From an uncultured Victivallales bacterium (GTDB lineage Bacteria > Verrucomicrobiota > Lentisphaeria > Oligosphaerales > JAFGRS01), in assembly GCA_903837355.1 (NCBI GenBank), contig CAILUI010000036.1, forward strand, positions 1 to 59,782: a DNA stretch of 59,782 nt, read 5' to 3'. The notes under the pieces were generated by a model. That model made no database searches and had not been told where the DNA came from. It saw nothing but the letters and a program-made list of their open reading frames with translations. The position numbers and the translations under genes were made by a program. Below are positions 46,589 to 55,832 of this stretch, piece after piece. Within the stretch, counting starts at the first letter, position 1; the number at the start of each line of letters is the position of its first letter.

Positions 46589-47689
46589 TCACTTGCCGTC
46601 CCGCTCCTTCACCCACTGCTTGGCCTTTTCCTGGAAGGCGTGGACCTTGTCGAAGTCCCGGAACTCCTGCAGGAAACGCTGGAAGAGGGCGAAGAAGACC
46701 TTCTGGAAGGTGTAGAGGTTGCCCATGCGCTCCTCGAAGACGCTGCCGGGGTCCATGGCCTCACCCTCGGGCACTTTGAGTCCACGGAAGACAAACTCGT
46801 CGGCGTCTACGCTCACGGCCCACTCCTCGCCGCGGGCGCGCGCCAGGACCAGCTTGGCCCGGCGCAGCTTCTTGCCGACCGTGAGCGCCGCCTTGGCCTC
46901 GGCGCTGATCAGCGGAATGCCCTTGCGCAGGGTCGACTCGTAGGCCCCCGCACCCTCGGCAACGAACACCAGCGGCCCATCCAGCATCAGGCTGAACTCG
47001 CCCAGCTTGGTCTGCGGCAGGACGCCGTGGTGCTCCTCCTGGAAGAACCACAGCCAGGTCAGGAAGTTCTGCCCGAGCGTGCCGCTCGCCGAGCTGTCGG
47101 GCAGTTCCGGCGAGAAATTCAGCGGGGGGATGGACTCCGGGCTGATGTTGAGCATCTGCGCCGCCACGACCTCCGGGGTCAGCGGGATCGGCTCGAAACC
47201 GATCGCCCGGCAGAACAGCCCCAGGAACATGTCAAGCACCGACTGGCTGGTCGCCGCCACGTACAGCACATTGTCGGCCGCGTCGACCGCGAAGTTGACC
47301 CCGGAGAGCTGCGGCGGCATCTGCGGCAGCAGGCGCTGAACGACTTCCTCTTTGATCGACTTGCGGTCCTTACGACCGATGTGGTCGCTCTTGTTGGCAG
47401 CCATCTGCGCGAGCTCCAGCAAGCGACACTCGGCCCGCAGCAGCGCCGGCGGGATCCGCCGTTCGGCCTTGCGCAGGCAGAGGTGCAGGTAGCCGCCCAG
47501 CATCGCCGTATCCTGGTCGATGCGGCGCTCGAGCAGATGCCGTCCCGACACCCAGCCCCAGACGGGCTCGTCGCGGACCTGCTCCAGCGGTATCGCTGCC
47601 GCCGCCGCGAAACGCTCCAGGGCATCTTTGGGCAGAGCCTGCGGTAGATGGCAGATACGGAAGGTCATAGTGCCATGATCGAAAGGCAT
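46589..47689 (-). CDS. RdgC-like recombination-associated protein
   Basis: 366-aa protein with the signature pattern of RdgC, a ring-shaped DNA-binding protein that modulates RecA in Proteobacteria. PVWGWV corresponds to the GWVPP region; then LHLCLRKAERRIPPALLRAE, KDRKSIKEEVVQRLLPQMPP and NFAVDAADNVLYVAATSQS align in order with RdgC. The C-terminal half is longer than in E. coli (303 aa). AGGA lies upstream of ATG 47689; ATG 47668 is an alternative. It is followed by the DUF486 gene. The match is by pattern only, so confidence is moderate. Confidence 0.72.
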   Translation of the reverse strand: MPFDHGTMTFRICHLPQALPKDALERFAAAAAIPLEQVRDEPVWGWVSGRHLLERRIDQDTAMLGGYLHLCLRKAERRIPPALLRAECRLLELAQMAANKSDHIGRKDRKSIKEEVVQRLLPQMPPQLSGVNFAVDAADNVLYVAATSQSVLDMFLGLFCRAIGFEPIPLTPEVVAAQMLNISPESIPPLNFSPELPDSSASGTLGQNFLTWLWFFQEEHHGVLPQTKLGEFSLMLDGPLVFVAEGAGAYESTLRKGIPLISAEAKAALTVGKKLRRAKLVLARARGEEWAVSVDADEFVFRGLKVPEGEAMDPGSVFEERMGNLYTFQKVFFALFQRFLQEFRDFDKVHAFQEKAKQWVKERDGK

Positions 47690-47791
47690 GGTAGGTCCGT
47701 CCTGTTGTCGTTCAGATGTGTGCCGTCGCCGCCCTTCCACCTCATCCCCGCGAACGTTAGTAACGTAGGGCCGCAGGGCGGAGGTTTCCAG

Positions 47792-48037
47792 CCGGCATAG
47801 CGCTGTCAGGCGGGCTTGCCTCAGTGAAGTCTGTGCGGACTCCTGGAGGGCGAAGCTCCCCAGGCGCGCAGGCGCCGCTGAGCCACCGGCGCAAGCACGC
47901 TGCAGTACGCCGGTACCGCGGCTCCGCATTCCCCTGGAGGGCGAAGCTCCCCAGGCGCGCAGGCGCCGCTGAGCCACCGGCCAGAGGCCGGACACGGGGG
48001 ACGGCTCACCCCGGCATAGCGCTGTCAGGCGGGCTTG
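47792..48037. repeat. Nested direct repeats: 27 bp (x2) around 48 bp (x2)
   Basis: An exact 27-bp sequence beginning ccggcatagcgctgtcagg occurs at 47792-47818 and 48011-48037. Between them an exact 48-bp sequence beginning cctggagggcgaagctcccc occurs at 47842-47889 and 47933-47980; its first part can fold into a hairpin. This accounts for most of the gene-free stretch 47690-48079 upstream of the GH127 gene. Confidence 0.95.
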
Positions 48038-48079
48038 ACAGGCTGGCCTTCGCGGCACCGCGGGGCTATCTTCGATGAC

Positions 48080-50866
48080 ATGCACCGTAGCCCATACCAA
48101 AGACTGTTTGTGGCGGTGGCCGTTGCCGGTCTCGGACTGGCGGCGGCGGCCGCTAAGGAGCCTGTACCCATGGTCCTCGAGACGCCTGCTGCCCACTTCG
48201 AGTTCGGGGGTGCGCTGGGCGAACGCCTCCAGGCCAACACGGAACACTGGCTGCTGCGGGCGCCCAGCGCGAACCCGGGCATGCTCGAGATGTTCCGCCA
48301 GCGCGACCGCAAGCCAGTGCCGCAACTGGTGCCCTGGGCAGGCGAGTTCGTCGGCAAGTACCTGATCTCGGCGGTGCAGGCCCTGCGCCTGAGCGCTGAC
48401 CCGCGCCTGGAGCCGTACATCGCCCAGGTGGTGGCCGACCTGATCGCAACGCAGGCCGAGGACGGCTACCTGGGGCCGTTCCGGCTCGAGGAACGCCTCC
48501 TTGGTCAGTGGGACCTGTGGGGACACTACCACGCGCTGCTGGGCTTGGTGCTCTGGTATGAGCACGGCGGCGACCGCGCCGCGCTGGACTGCGCCTGCCG
48601 GGCCGCGGATCTGATGTGCCGCACCTTCCTCGACAGTCCGCGCCGGGTCTATGACACCGGCTCGCATGAGATGAACATGGCCGTCATCCATGCCCTCGGC
48701 CGACTCTACCGAATCACGGCGGCGGAGCGCTACCTGCGGCTGATGCAGGAGGTCGAGAAGGACTGGGAACGGCCACCCGCAGGCGACTATCTGCGTACTG
48801 GCCTGGACGGAACGGAGTTCTTCCGTACCCCGAAACCGCGCTGGGAAAGCCTGCCTGACCTGCAGGGCCTGGGCGAGCTCTGGCAGATCACGGGCGACGA
48901 ACGCTACCGCCAGGCTTTCAGCCAGCATTGGACCAGCATCCGCAACCTCGACCGGCATCCCAGCGGCGGCTTCACCACCGGCGAACAGGCCATCGGCAAT
49001 CCCTACTCGAATGGGGCCATCGAGACCTGCTGCACCATCGCCTGGATGGCGTTCACGGTCGACATGCTCCGCCTGACCGGCGACCCCGCCGCGGCGGACG
49101 AACTCGAACTCGCCACCTGGAATGGCATGCTCGGGGCGCAGCACCCCTCGGGCCGTTGGTGGACCTACAACACGCCGATCAACGGGGTCCGCGAAGCCTC
49201 GGCCCACACCATCGTCTTCCAGGCCCGCGCCGGCACTCCCGAACTGAACTGCTGCTCGGTGAACGCTCCCCGCGGCCTCAGTATGCTCAGCGACTGGAGC
49301 GTCATGCTGGACCGCCGTGGCCCCGTGGTCAATTTCTACGGCCCAGGGGCGGTTCGCCTGCAACTCGCGGATGGAACGCCGCTGCGACTGCGGCAGGACA
49401 CCGTCTACCCGGCGGCTGGAGAGGTCAAGATCACGGTCGATCTCGAGCCCGCCCGTGAGCTGACGCTGACGCTGCGTATCCCGCACTGGTCGCAGAGCAC
49501 CACGGTACGCATCAACGGCGTTCCCCTGACCACCCCAGTGACGGCCGGGACCTATCTGCCACTGACCCGGCGCTGGAGTGCGGGCGACACCGTCGAACTG
49601 GTCTTCGACATGGCCCTGCGCTACGCCTCGGGCGAACTGTCCAAGCAGGACTGCGCCGCGCTCTATCGCGGGCCCCTGCTCCTGGCCTTCGACCAAGCGC
49701 TGAACCCGCTGGATGCCGAGGCCATGCCGGCGCTCGACCTGAGCCGGCTGACGGCCACCACCGTCGCCGTGTCCTCGCCCTTCCCGCCGCTGGTGGCGTT
49801 ACAGGTGCCGGCCGCCGACGGGCAACTGCTGACGCTCTGCGACTTCGCTACGGCGGGGGCCCGCGGGACGCCGTACCGCGGCTGGCTGCCGGCGCGCGGC
49901 GGGCGGCCGGCCCCCTTCTACCTGCGCCGACCGGCCCCCGCGGCACGGATCCCCGCCGGCCCAGCCCGCTTCGAGTGGACGGGCTACCGCAATTCGGCCG
50001 CCAGTGGCCGGACCTTCCGGCTCGAGATCGCTGAGACCGCGGATTTCGCGAAACCTGCCGTTCGCCTCGATGGCATCCGCGGCCTGCATGCGGTCGTTCG
50101 GGATGGGTTGATGGCCGGACGCACCTACCACTGGCGGGTGATCGCGGTCAACGCCCACGGCGAGACTCCCGCCGCAGACGGCGTGCGGACCTGCGTGGTG
50201 GACGCGGCCCTGCCGCCGCTCGCAGAGGCCGCGACCGCCGAGCCGACGCTGGGCCCGGGCGGGCTGCTGGTCGCGGCTCGCCTGGAGGGCGCGCCCCAGG
50301 CCGAGTTCGGCACCCTCGAGACCGCGACCGACCTGGCCGCGGCTGTCGACCGCCAGGGCGTCGCCGGCAAAGCGCTCGCCTGCAATGGCACCAGCAGCAA
50401 GCTCACCTACCGCATCCCCTTCTTCCCCGAGGAGGATTACACGGCCCTGCTCTGGGTCTGCCCGGAGGGCCTGCCGACGGACCGCCTGCAGCAGGTCTTC
50501 TCCGCCTGGGCCACCTCCATGGACGACCCGCTGCGGATCTCCTTGCAGGGCAGCGAGCTGTTTGCCAGAATCGAAGCCGGCGCCTTCGTCAGTACGGCCG
50601 GCGTCACGCTCGAGAACGGCCGCTGGTATGCGGTGGCCGCGGTCAAGCAGGGCGACCAACTGCGACTTTACGTGGACGGGGAGTTGCGACAGACAATCAA
50701 GGCGCCCGTGCAGGTGTTTTCGGCGGCGCAGAACGTCGCGGTGGGCGGCAATCCGAACTACAGCGGCAACGAACGCCTGGTCGGCCGGGTTGCCGGCTTC
50801 GCCCTCTATGCGCGCGCCCTGACGCCGGAAGAGCTGGTCGCGGCGTTGGGGCCGATCGGGAAGTGA
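48080..50866 (+). CDS. Secreted GH127 beta-L-arabinofuranosidase-like enzyme with C-terminal LamG-like domain
   Basis: 928-aa exported glycosidase (signal peptide 1-26). Residues ~30-570 match GH127 (formerly DUF1680): an (alpha/alpha)6 barrel with the zinc-thiolate site Glu315 and Cys317 (AIETCC) plus Cys391-Cys392 (LNCCSVN), where one Cys is the nucleophile, and Glu302 as likely acid/base in TTGEQ. It is followed by beta domains, an Fn3-like stretch (~630-720), and a C-terminal concanavalin/LamG-like fold (KLTYRIPFFPEEDYTALLW; LYVDGELRQTI). ATG 48080 is chosen because it starts the signal peptide. Probably acts on arabinose-containing plant or algal polymers; other linkages in the family are possible. 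Confidence 0.9.
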   Translation: MHRSPYQRLFVAVAVAGLGLAAAAAKEPVPMVLETPAAHFEFGGALGERLQANTEHWLLRAPSANPGMLEMFRQRDRKPVPQLVPWAGEFVGKYLISAVQALRLSADPRLEPYIAQVVADLIATQAEDGYLGPFRLEERLLGQWDLWGHYHALLGLVLWYEHGGDRAALDCACRAADLMCRTFLDSPRRVYDTGSHEMNMAVIHALGRLYRITAAERYLRLMQEVEKDWERPPAGDYLRTGLDGTEFFRTPKPRWESLPDLQGLGELWQITGDERYRQAFSQHWTSIRNLDRHPSGGFTTGEQAIGNPYSNGAIETCCTIAWMAFTVDMLRLTGDPAAADELELATWNGMLGAQHPSGRWWTYNTPINGVREASAHTIVFQARAGTPELNCCSVNAPRGLSMLSDWSVMLDRRGPVVNFYGPGAVRLQLADGTPLRLRQDTVYPAAGEVKITVDLEPARELTLTLRIPHWSQSTTVRINGVPLTTPVTAGTYLPLTRRWSAGDTVELVFDMALRYASGELSKQDCAALYRGPLLLAFDQALNPLDAEAMPALDLSRLTATTVAVSSPFPPLVALQVPAADGQLLTLCDFATAGARGTPYRGWLPARGGRPAPFYLRRPAPAARIPAGPARFEWTGYRNSAASGRTFRLEIAETADFAKPAVRLDGIRGLHAVVRDGLMAGRTYHWRVIAVNAHGETPAADGVRTCVVDAALPPLAEAATAEPTLGPGGLLVAARLEGAPQAEFGTLETATDLAAAVDRQGVAGKALACNGTSSKLTYRIPFFPEEDYTALLWVCPEGLPTDRLQQVFSAWATSMDDPLRISLQGSELFARIEAGAFVSTAGVTLENGRWYAVAAVKQGDQLRLYVDGELRQTIKAPVQVFSAAQNVAVGGNPNYSGNERLVGRVAGFALYARALTPEELVAALGPIGK

Positions 50867-50890
50867 TGGAGCGCTGGGAGCGCTGGGACC

Positions 50891-50935
50891 GCCGAGCGTC
50901 GGCTCGGCCCAACTGCCGACCCGACGGTCGGCAGT
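50891..50935 (+). terminator. Two adjacent hairpins after the GH127 gene
   Basis: Hairpin 1 (50891-50908) has a 6-bp stem gccgag/ctcggc. Hairpin 2 (50912-50935) has a perfect 10-bp stem actgccgacc/ggtcggcagt with a 4-nt loop. Both lie between GH127 and GH20 genes on the same strand. No T-run follows; they may be REP-like elements or attenuate read-through. Confidence 0.5.
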
Positions 50936-50975
50936 CCTGGGACGTGGGCCAGAGTGAGTGACAGGGGACCTGATC

Positions 50976-53900
50976 ATGCGTACCGCTTGGATGGGGGCTG
51001 TGTCCTGCCTGCTGATCCCGACCGTGGCGCTGGCAGCGCCGGTCGAGGTCAGCGCCCTGCGCCTGGTGCCGTTCCCGAAGGAGATCACGGCCGCTGAGGG
51101 CGGCTTCCGGCTGCCCGCCGCCAGGGAGTCCTTGGAGTTGCGCATCGCGGCGGCCGGTGCGGGGGTGGACGCTGCCAGCGCGGCCCTCCTCGCCGAGATC
51201 AGCGCCGTCTGCCCGGGCAGTCAGGTCAACCCCACGGCCGGCGAGGCCGCCGCCGGGCCGCTGCTGTGGTTCGCGCTGGAGCGGGGCGCGGGCGGCGAAC
51301 GCGTCCTGCCGCCGCCGCCCGGCGCCGGCTGGGGCGAAGGCTACGCCCTACAGGTCGGCACCGACCGCGTCGTCGGTACGGCCACGGCGCTGCCAGGGCT
51401 GGCCAACGCGCTGCGCACGTTGACGCAACTGGTGCGCGCCAACCGCCACGATGGTACCCTCCCTGCCCTCGCCATCCGTGACTGGCCGTCCCTGCGCTAC
51501 CGCGGCTACCAGGACGACATGACCCGCGGTCCCAGTTCCACACCGTCTTTCCTGCAGGAGGAGCTCGATCTCGGTGCGGCGCTGAAGATGAACCTCTTCA
51601 CCTACTACATGGAGCAGCAGTTCAGCTTCACCAAACACCCCCTGATCGGCCTGCCCGCGGATAACGGCGGACTGGGGCCGGACGAACTGAAGGCGCTGGT
51701 CGCCTATGCGGCGGCGCGGCAGATCGATATCCTCGGCTGCCAGCAGTCCTTCGGGCACTTCTGGAACATATTGCGCCACAAAGAGTACGAACACTTACGC
51801 GAAACTCCAGGCATTCTCGACCCGACCAACGAGGGGAGTTACGCGCTGCTCGACGACATGTACAGCGAGCAGGCGCCACTTCTGCCCTTCCCGATGTTCA
51901 ATGTCTGCTGCGACGAGACCGACGGCTTGGGCAGCGGGCCGTCGGCCAAGCTGGCCGCGGAGATCGGTGTCGGCGGGGTCTATGTCCGCCACCTGGTCCG
52001 GCTGCACGACCTCCTGAAGCAGAAGTACGGCAAACGTATGATGATGTGGGGCGACATCATCCTGCGGCACCCGGACAAGCTCAGCCAGCTTCCGGCCGAC
52101 ACCATCATGCTGACCTGGGGGTACAGCCCGCGCCCCGACTTCACCGACCAGATTGAGCCGTTCCGCCAGTCCGGCTTCGAGTTCTTCGTCAGCCCTGGCG
52201 TCAATGGCTGGTCGCGCATCCTGCCCGACTTCGAGGCCGCGACCACCAACATCCGCAACTTCCTGCGCGACGGCACGGCCCAGGGCGCTCTCGGCACCAT
52301 CAACACTACCTGGGACGACGATGGCGAGAACTTCGGCGGCGCCCACTGGCATGGCTTTGCCTGGGGGGCAGAATGCGCCTGGAATGGCGGAACAACCACG
52401 CCGGAGGACTTCAACCGTCGCCTTGGCGCGGTCTGTTTCGGCGAAGCCGGCGACCACTTCGGCCAGGCCGTGACCCTGCTGGGGCGGGCCTGCAATCTGC
52501 CGGGGCTGGACGGGATGATGAACCGGCGTTTCTGGGCCTTTGACACGGCCGCGTGCCCGGTGGCGGAACCGATCACACGGGCGCAGGCCGCGGCCATCCT
52601 GGCCGTGGTCAACCCCGCCATCGGCCATCTGCAGGCCTTGGAAACGGAAGCCCGCACGGGCGCCCATGCCGTGGCCGTCCTGCGTTTCGGCGCCGAACGT
52701 CTGCAGCTCATTGCCGACCGCCAACTGGCGGTGCTGGACATCGCGCAGGCCGCCGAGGCCGCGGTGCGCGGCGATCGTACTCCAGATGAGGCCCGCCGCC
52801 AGGCGCTGGCGCCCCTGCAGCGGTTGCGCCAGCGCCATGCCGAGTTGCGCGAGCGCTACGCCGCACTCTGGGCCTACGAGAATGAACCCTACGCCCTGGA
52901 GCCGGTGCTGCAGCGCTTCGACGCCGTACTGGCCCGCTACGACAGCATGATCGGCCGGCTGGAGGCCGTCCTGGCTGCCCTGGAAACCAACGTCAAGATG
53001 GGTCAGAAGGGCCCCGCCGTGCCCGTGCCATCGCTGGCCGAAGTCGGCCTGGCGCTCAGCGAACTGGGGGTCCGCAACCTGCGCCCGGAAGCCAGCATCG
53101 CGGCGCCGCTTGACGCGGCCGTGCCCTGGCCGCTGGACGCAACGGCGCGCCTGGGGCTGACCGTGCGCTGGCCCGACAGCACGCCGGCGGGGGTCGCGGT
53201 GCCCCTGCAGGTGCTGATTCCGAAGGCGGCCCTGCCGGCCCTGACCGCGCCGGCGCTGATGCGCGTCACCGGTGCCGGCCAGGACGTCGCCCAGACTCCC
53301 GTCGTGTGCCAGGTCGACGCCGCCGGTGACGACCGCGTCCTGAGCTTCGTCGTCGCCCGGCCCAGCGCCGGCGCGCTGGACCGCTTCCTGCTCTATGCCC
53401 TCCCCGCCGCGACCCCGGCCCCGGTGCTGCCCGAGACCGTCAGGATAACCCCTGAGGAAGGGGGCATGATCCGCCTCGACAATAGCCGCGTCAGCCTGCT
53501 CATCGGCCCCGAGGGCGGGCACATCTTCGAGTGGAAGGTACAGGCGGCGGGCGGGCTGGACCTGACCGAACCGGGAACGCGCGACTGGACCGGCTTTGCC
53601 GACCTCGGCGGGGAACGCCGCAAAGCCGCCTGCGAGCTCACCGTTCTGCGCCAGGGCCCGGCGCTCGCCGTCGTCCGCGCCACCTCGCCGGAGGGACTTA
53701 CCCAGGATATCCTGCTCGCCGCCGGCCAGAGTTGGGCCGAGGTCATCCTGAATCTGACGCCGGGCTGGTTCTGGAACTACGACGACGCCACGGTCTTCGC
53801 GCCGGGCGGGGCCCAGCCCGGCATCTGCCTGTATGCGGACGGCTTCCAGGGCCCGGTGGGCCCGGTGTCTGCCGGTACCGACGCCCAGGTGCGCCGCGAC

Positions 53901-54161
53901 AACGTCGCCTGGGCCGCCAAGACGCGCCCCGACGGGCTCACGCTGGCCTTGTTGACGCCTGACGTGCGCACCCGCCTGATCACCGGCCCCGGCACGGGCT
54001 GGGGCGGCTGCGGCGCCGAAACGGGCGACTCCTCGCACTTCGTCATCTTCGGCGATGTCGTCACGGGGAGCCCCGCCGACACGCTCAACGCGGTGGCCCT
54101 GGCCTTGTCGCTCAAGGACCAGCCGCGGCTGACAGTGCGCGGCCTCGAGAAACGGCCCTGA
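50976..54161 (+). CDS. Secreted GH20 beta-N-acetylhexosaminidase-like enzyme
   Basis: 1,061-aa exported glycosidase (signal peptide MRTAWMGAVSCLLIPTVALA). Residues ~25-165 are the GH20b accessory domain (LVPFPKEITAAEGGF). The GH20 barrel follows (~170-510), with catalytic Asp313-Glu314 in FNVCCDETDG, the pair used in substrate-assisted catalysis through the N-acetyl group. It has GVNGWSRILPDF and TTWDDDGE on the C-terminal strands. The remaining 500 residues hold a helical coiled region (~530-680) and beta domains. ATG 50976 is the start of the signal peptide. Likely removes GlcNAc or GalNAc residues. The long C-terminal part is unlike classical chitobiases. Confidence 0.88.
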   Translation: MRTAWMGAVSCLLIPTVALAAPVEVSALRLVPFPKEITAAEGGFRLPAARESLELRIAAAGAGVDAASAALLAEISAVCPGSQVNPTAGEAAAGPLLWFALERGAGGERVLPPPPGAGWGEGYALQVGTDRVVGTATALPGLANALRTLTQLVRANRHDGTLPALAIRDWPSLRYRGYQDDMTRGPSSTPSFLQEELDLGAALKMNLFTYYMEQQFSFTKHPLIGLPADNGGLGPDELKALVAYAAARQIDILGCQQSFGHFWNILRHKEYEHLRETPGILDPTNEGSYALLDDMYSEQAPLLPFPMFNVCCDETDGLGSGPSAKLAAEIGVGGVYVRHLVRLHDLLKQKYGKRMMMWGDIILRHPDKLSQLPADTIMLTWGYSPRPDFTDQIEPFRQSGFEFFVSPGVNGWSRILPDFEAATTNIRNFLRDGTAQGALGTINTTWDDDGENFGGAHWHGFAWGAECAWNGGTTTPEDFNRRLGAVCFGEAGDHFGQAVTLLGRACNLPGLDGMMNRRFWAFDTAACPVAEPITRAQAAAILAVVNPAIGHLQALETEARTGAHAVAVLRFGAERLQLIADRQLAVLDIAQAAEAAVRGDRTPDEARRQALAPLQRLRQRHAELRERYAALWAYENEPYALEPVLQRFDAVLARYDSMIGRLEAVLAALETNVKMGQKGPAVPVPSLAEVGLALSELGVRNLRPEASIAAPLDAAVPWPLDATARLGLTVRWPDSTPAGVAVPLQVLIPKAALPALTAPALMRVTGAGQDVAQTPVVCQVDAAGDDRVLSFVVARPSAGALDRFLLYALPAATPAPVLPETVRITPEEGGMIRLDNSRVSLLIGPEGGHIFEWKVQAAGGLDLTEPGTRDWTGFADLGGERRKAACELTVLRQGPALAVVRATSPEGLTQDILLAAGQSWAEVILNLTPGWFWNYDDATVFAPGGAQPGICLYADGFQGPVGPVSAGTDAQVRRDNVAWAAKTRPDGLTLALLTPDVRTRLITGPGTGWGGCGAETGDSSHFVIFGDVVTGSPADTLNAVALALSLKDQPRLTVRGLEKRP

Positions 54162-54206
54162 GCAGCGGCCGGGCCTCGCCCATCCTCACGGGCCTGCGAC
54201 CCACCG

Positions 54207-54257
54207 CCAGGTGCCGCTCGTTGACGGGCTTGAGGGCCTCGGTCAACGAGCACCTGG
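54207..54257. terminator. Long stem-loop between convergent GH20 and methyltransferase genes
   Basis: Arms 54207-54225 and 54242-54257 pair over 16 bp (ccaggtg and ctcgttgac with their complements), with a 3-nt bulge and a 16-nt loop. The right arm lies in the last codons of the methyltransferase gene. Probably a shared bidirectional transcription end, without a U-tract. Confidence 0.5.
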
Positions 54258-55001
54258 GGCCACTGACCGTGCCGTATCTGCGTTCAGGAAGGTACCGCCC
54301 CGGATGGTAAACCGGCTTGGCAGATGGCGGCAGACGGTAACGGGGTGAGCGGGAGCGGCGGCAGACACGAGCGCGCGCACCTCCTGGAGGGTGAAGCCGC
54401 GCCGGATGGACACCAGCCCGTCCCGGACGATGAAACTGCCGTGGAAGAAGGGCCCCGCGGCGAGCCAGAAGCCGTAGTAGGCCCAGCGACTCCGCAGCAG
54501 GTCGCTGAGCACGTACTGCCGGGGCGCCGCGTGCTCGATCTGCCGGATGAACTCGGTGCACTCCGCGTCGGTGAGGTGGTGCAGGAGGTGGTTGGCGTAG
54601 ACGTAGTCCGCGCCGCTCAGAAGCCCCCCGTCCAAGGCATTGCCCTCGACCACCTGGATCTCCGGGTAGCCGGCATTGGCGGCCCGCGCGTAGCGGACCG
54701 CGCGCGGGTCGCGTTCAACCGCGGAGATCGTCAGGCGCAAGCCCCGCTCCCGGCACCGGCGGATAAGCCAGCGCGCAATGTCGCACCCGCCAGCGCCCAG
54801 ATCTGCCAGCCGGTAGCGGCGCGAGCTGTCCTGCGCCATGTCGCGCAGCACGCTGTGCGTCAGGGTGCTGCGATAGCGGGAGACGACGCGATTGATGAGC
54901 TCGAACTGGCCCAAGGTCCGCTGGAGCCGGTCTGACGAACTGTCGAGAGAATCCATCTCCTCGGAGACGCCAGAACGGCTGGACAGGTCAACGATCTTCA
55001 T
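54243..55001 (-). CDS. Class I SAM-dependent methyltransferase (PKS operon, second methyltransferase)
   Basis: 252-aa Rossmann-fold methyltransferase. Motif I is LADLGAGGCDIARWL (~69-83), the acidic end of beta-2 is ISAVERDP, and motif IV is ADYVYANHLLHHLTD, which is typical for small-molecule or lipid O- or C-methyltransferases that act on hydrophobic acceptors. The C-terminal part (YYGFWLAAGPFFHGSF, RRGFTLQEVRALV) forms a lid. ATG 55001 overlaps the stop of the UbiE-like gene by 4 nt (ATGA), so translation is coupled. It is the last gene of the type III PKS operon. Presumed substrate is the polyketide-derived phenol; not proven. Confidence 0.86.
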   Translation of the reverse strand: MKIVDLSSRSGVSEEMDSLDSSSDRLQRTLGQFELINRVVSRYRSTLTHSVLRDMAQDSSRRYRLADLGAGGCDIARWLIRRCRERGLRLTISAVERDPRAVRYARAANAGYPEIQVVEGNALDGGLLSGADYVYANHLLHHLTDAECTEFIRQIEHAAPRQYVLSDLLRSRWAYYGFWLAAGPFFHGSFIVRDGLVSIRRGFTLQEVRALVSAAAPAHPVTVCRHLPSRFTIRGGTFLNADTARSVAPGAR

Positions 55002-55771
55002 GCTGGGTCTGGCTCCGCCGGCAGCCGTTGAACGGGGCCAGACTTGCGCACGGTGAGACGCTGCACGATGCCACCGAAGCAGAGCCTGCCTGACTGAATC
55101 TCGAAGCCGTGCGCCTGGAGGATACTGACCAGTTGCCGACGATCTGGGAAGCGCGCCAGACTCTCGGCGATGTAGGTATACACACTGGGATCGCCGTGCA
55201 GGACCCAGCCCCACAGACCGCCCCAGAACCGCAGAAGCAGGCCCTCCGCCCTCTGCAGGGCTCGCCCGGGCGGCTTGGAGAAGTCCAGGAAGCACGCCAG
55301 ACCACCCGGTTTGAGCACGCGGTGGATCTCGGCGAGCGCCTCACCCAGGTCACCGGCGTTGCGCAGAGCGTAGCCGCCGGTAACGATGTCAACCGATCCA
55401 GAGTCGAGTCCGGTGCGGCCCATGTCGCTGCGCCGGAACTCGATGCGTGGGGTCGTGCAGCGCGCGCGAGCGCGGTCGAGCATGGCTGGGCAGAGGTCCA
55501 GTCCGATGATGCGTCCGTCGGGGTATCGCGAGGCGAGGAGGAAGGTGATATCGCCCGTGCCGCAGGCCACGTCCAGGCAGGCGGGGGCGGCCTGTGGCGG
55601 CAGAGCGTCCACCAGAGCCGCTTTCCAGGCCCGGTCACGGCCGCAGGAAAGCAGGCGGGTGATGGCGTCGTAGCGGGGTGCCACCACTCCAAAGAGCTGC
55701 TCGTTCAGTTCGCGTTTCTGCTGGGGATCGGACAGCCGCTCGCGGACGTTCAGCCGGCATGAAGGGCTCAT
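54998..55771 (-). CDS. UbiE/COQ5-like methyltransferase in the type III PKS operon
   Basis: 257-aa methyltransferase of the UbiE/MenG type, which C-methylates quinone rings. It has the family N-terminus LNEQLFGVVAPRYDAITRLLS, motif I LDVACGTGDITFLLA, motif II IGLDLCPAMLDRA, and the UbiE-like SVDIVTGGYALRNAGDL followed by HRVLKPGG. Unlike a housekeeping MenG it stands between a type III PKS (61 nt upstream) and a second methyltransferase (4-nt overlap), so the acceptor is probably the polyketide phenol or quinone. It could also be the cell's menaquinone methyltransferase; context favours the first. Confidence 0.88.
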   Translation of the reverse strand: MSPSCRLNVRERLSDPQQKRELNEQLFGVVAPRYDAITRLLSCGRDRAWKAALVDALPPQAAPACLDVACGTGDITFLLASRYPDGRIIGLDLCPAMLDRARARCTTPRIEFRRSDMGRTGLDSGSVDIVTGGYALRNAGDLGEALAEIHRVLKPGGLACFLDFSKPPGRALQRAEGLLLRFWGGLWGWVLHGDPSVYTYIAESLARFPDRRQLVSILQAHGFEIQSGRLCFGGIVQRLTVRKSGPVQRLPAEPDPA

Positions 55772-55832
55772 GGTAGGTCACCCCGGTTGGGCGATACGGG
55801 GTCAATGGCTGTGGCCACTCCTGTGGCGTGTC

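Noticed and set aside
46589..49696. 1,035-residue minus-strand frame from the rdgC-like gene into the GH127 gene
   Set aside because: Homology starts at ATG 47689. Upstream it crosses intergenic repeats and runs antisense to a verified GH127 enzyme.
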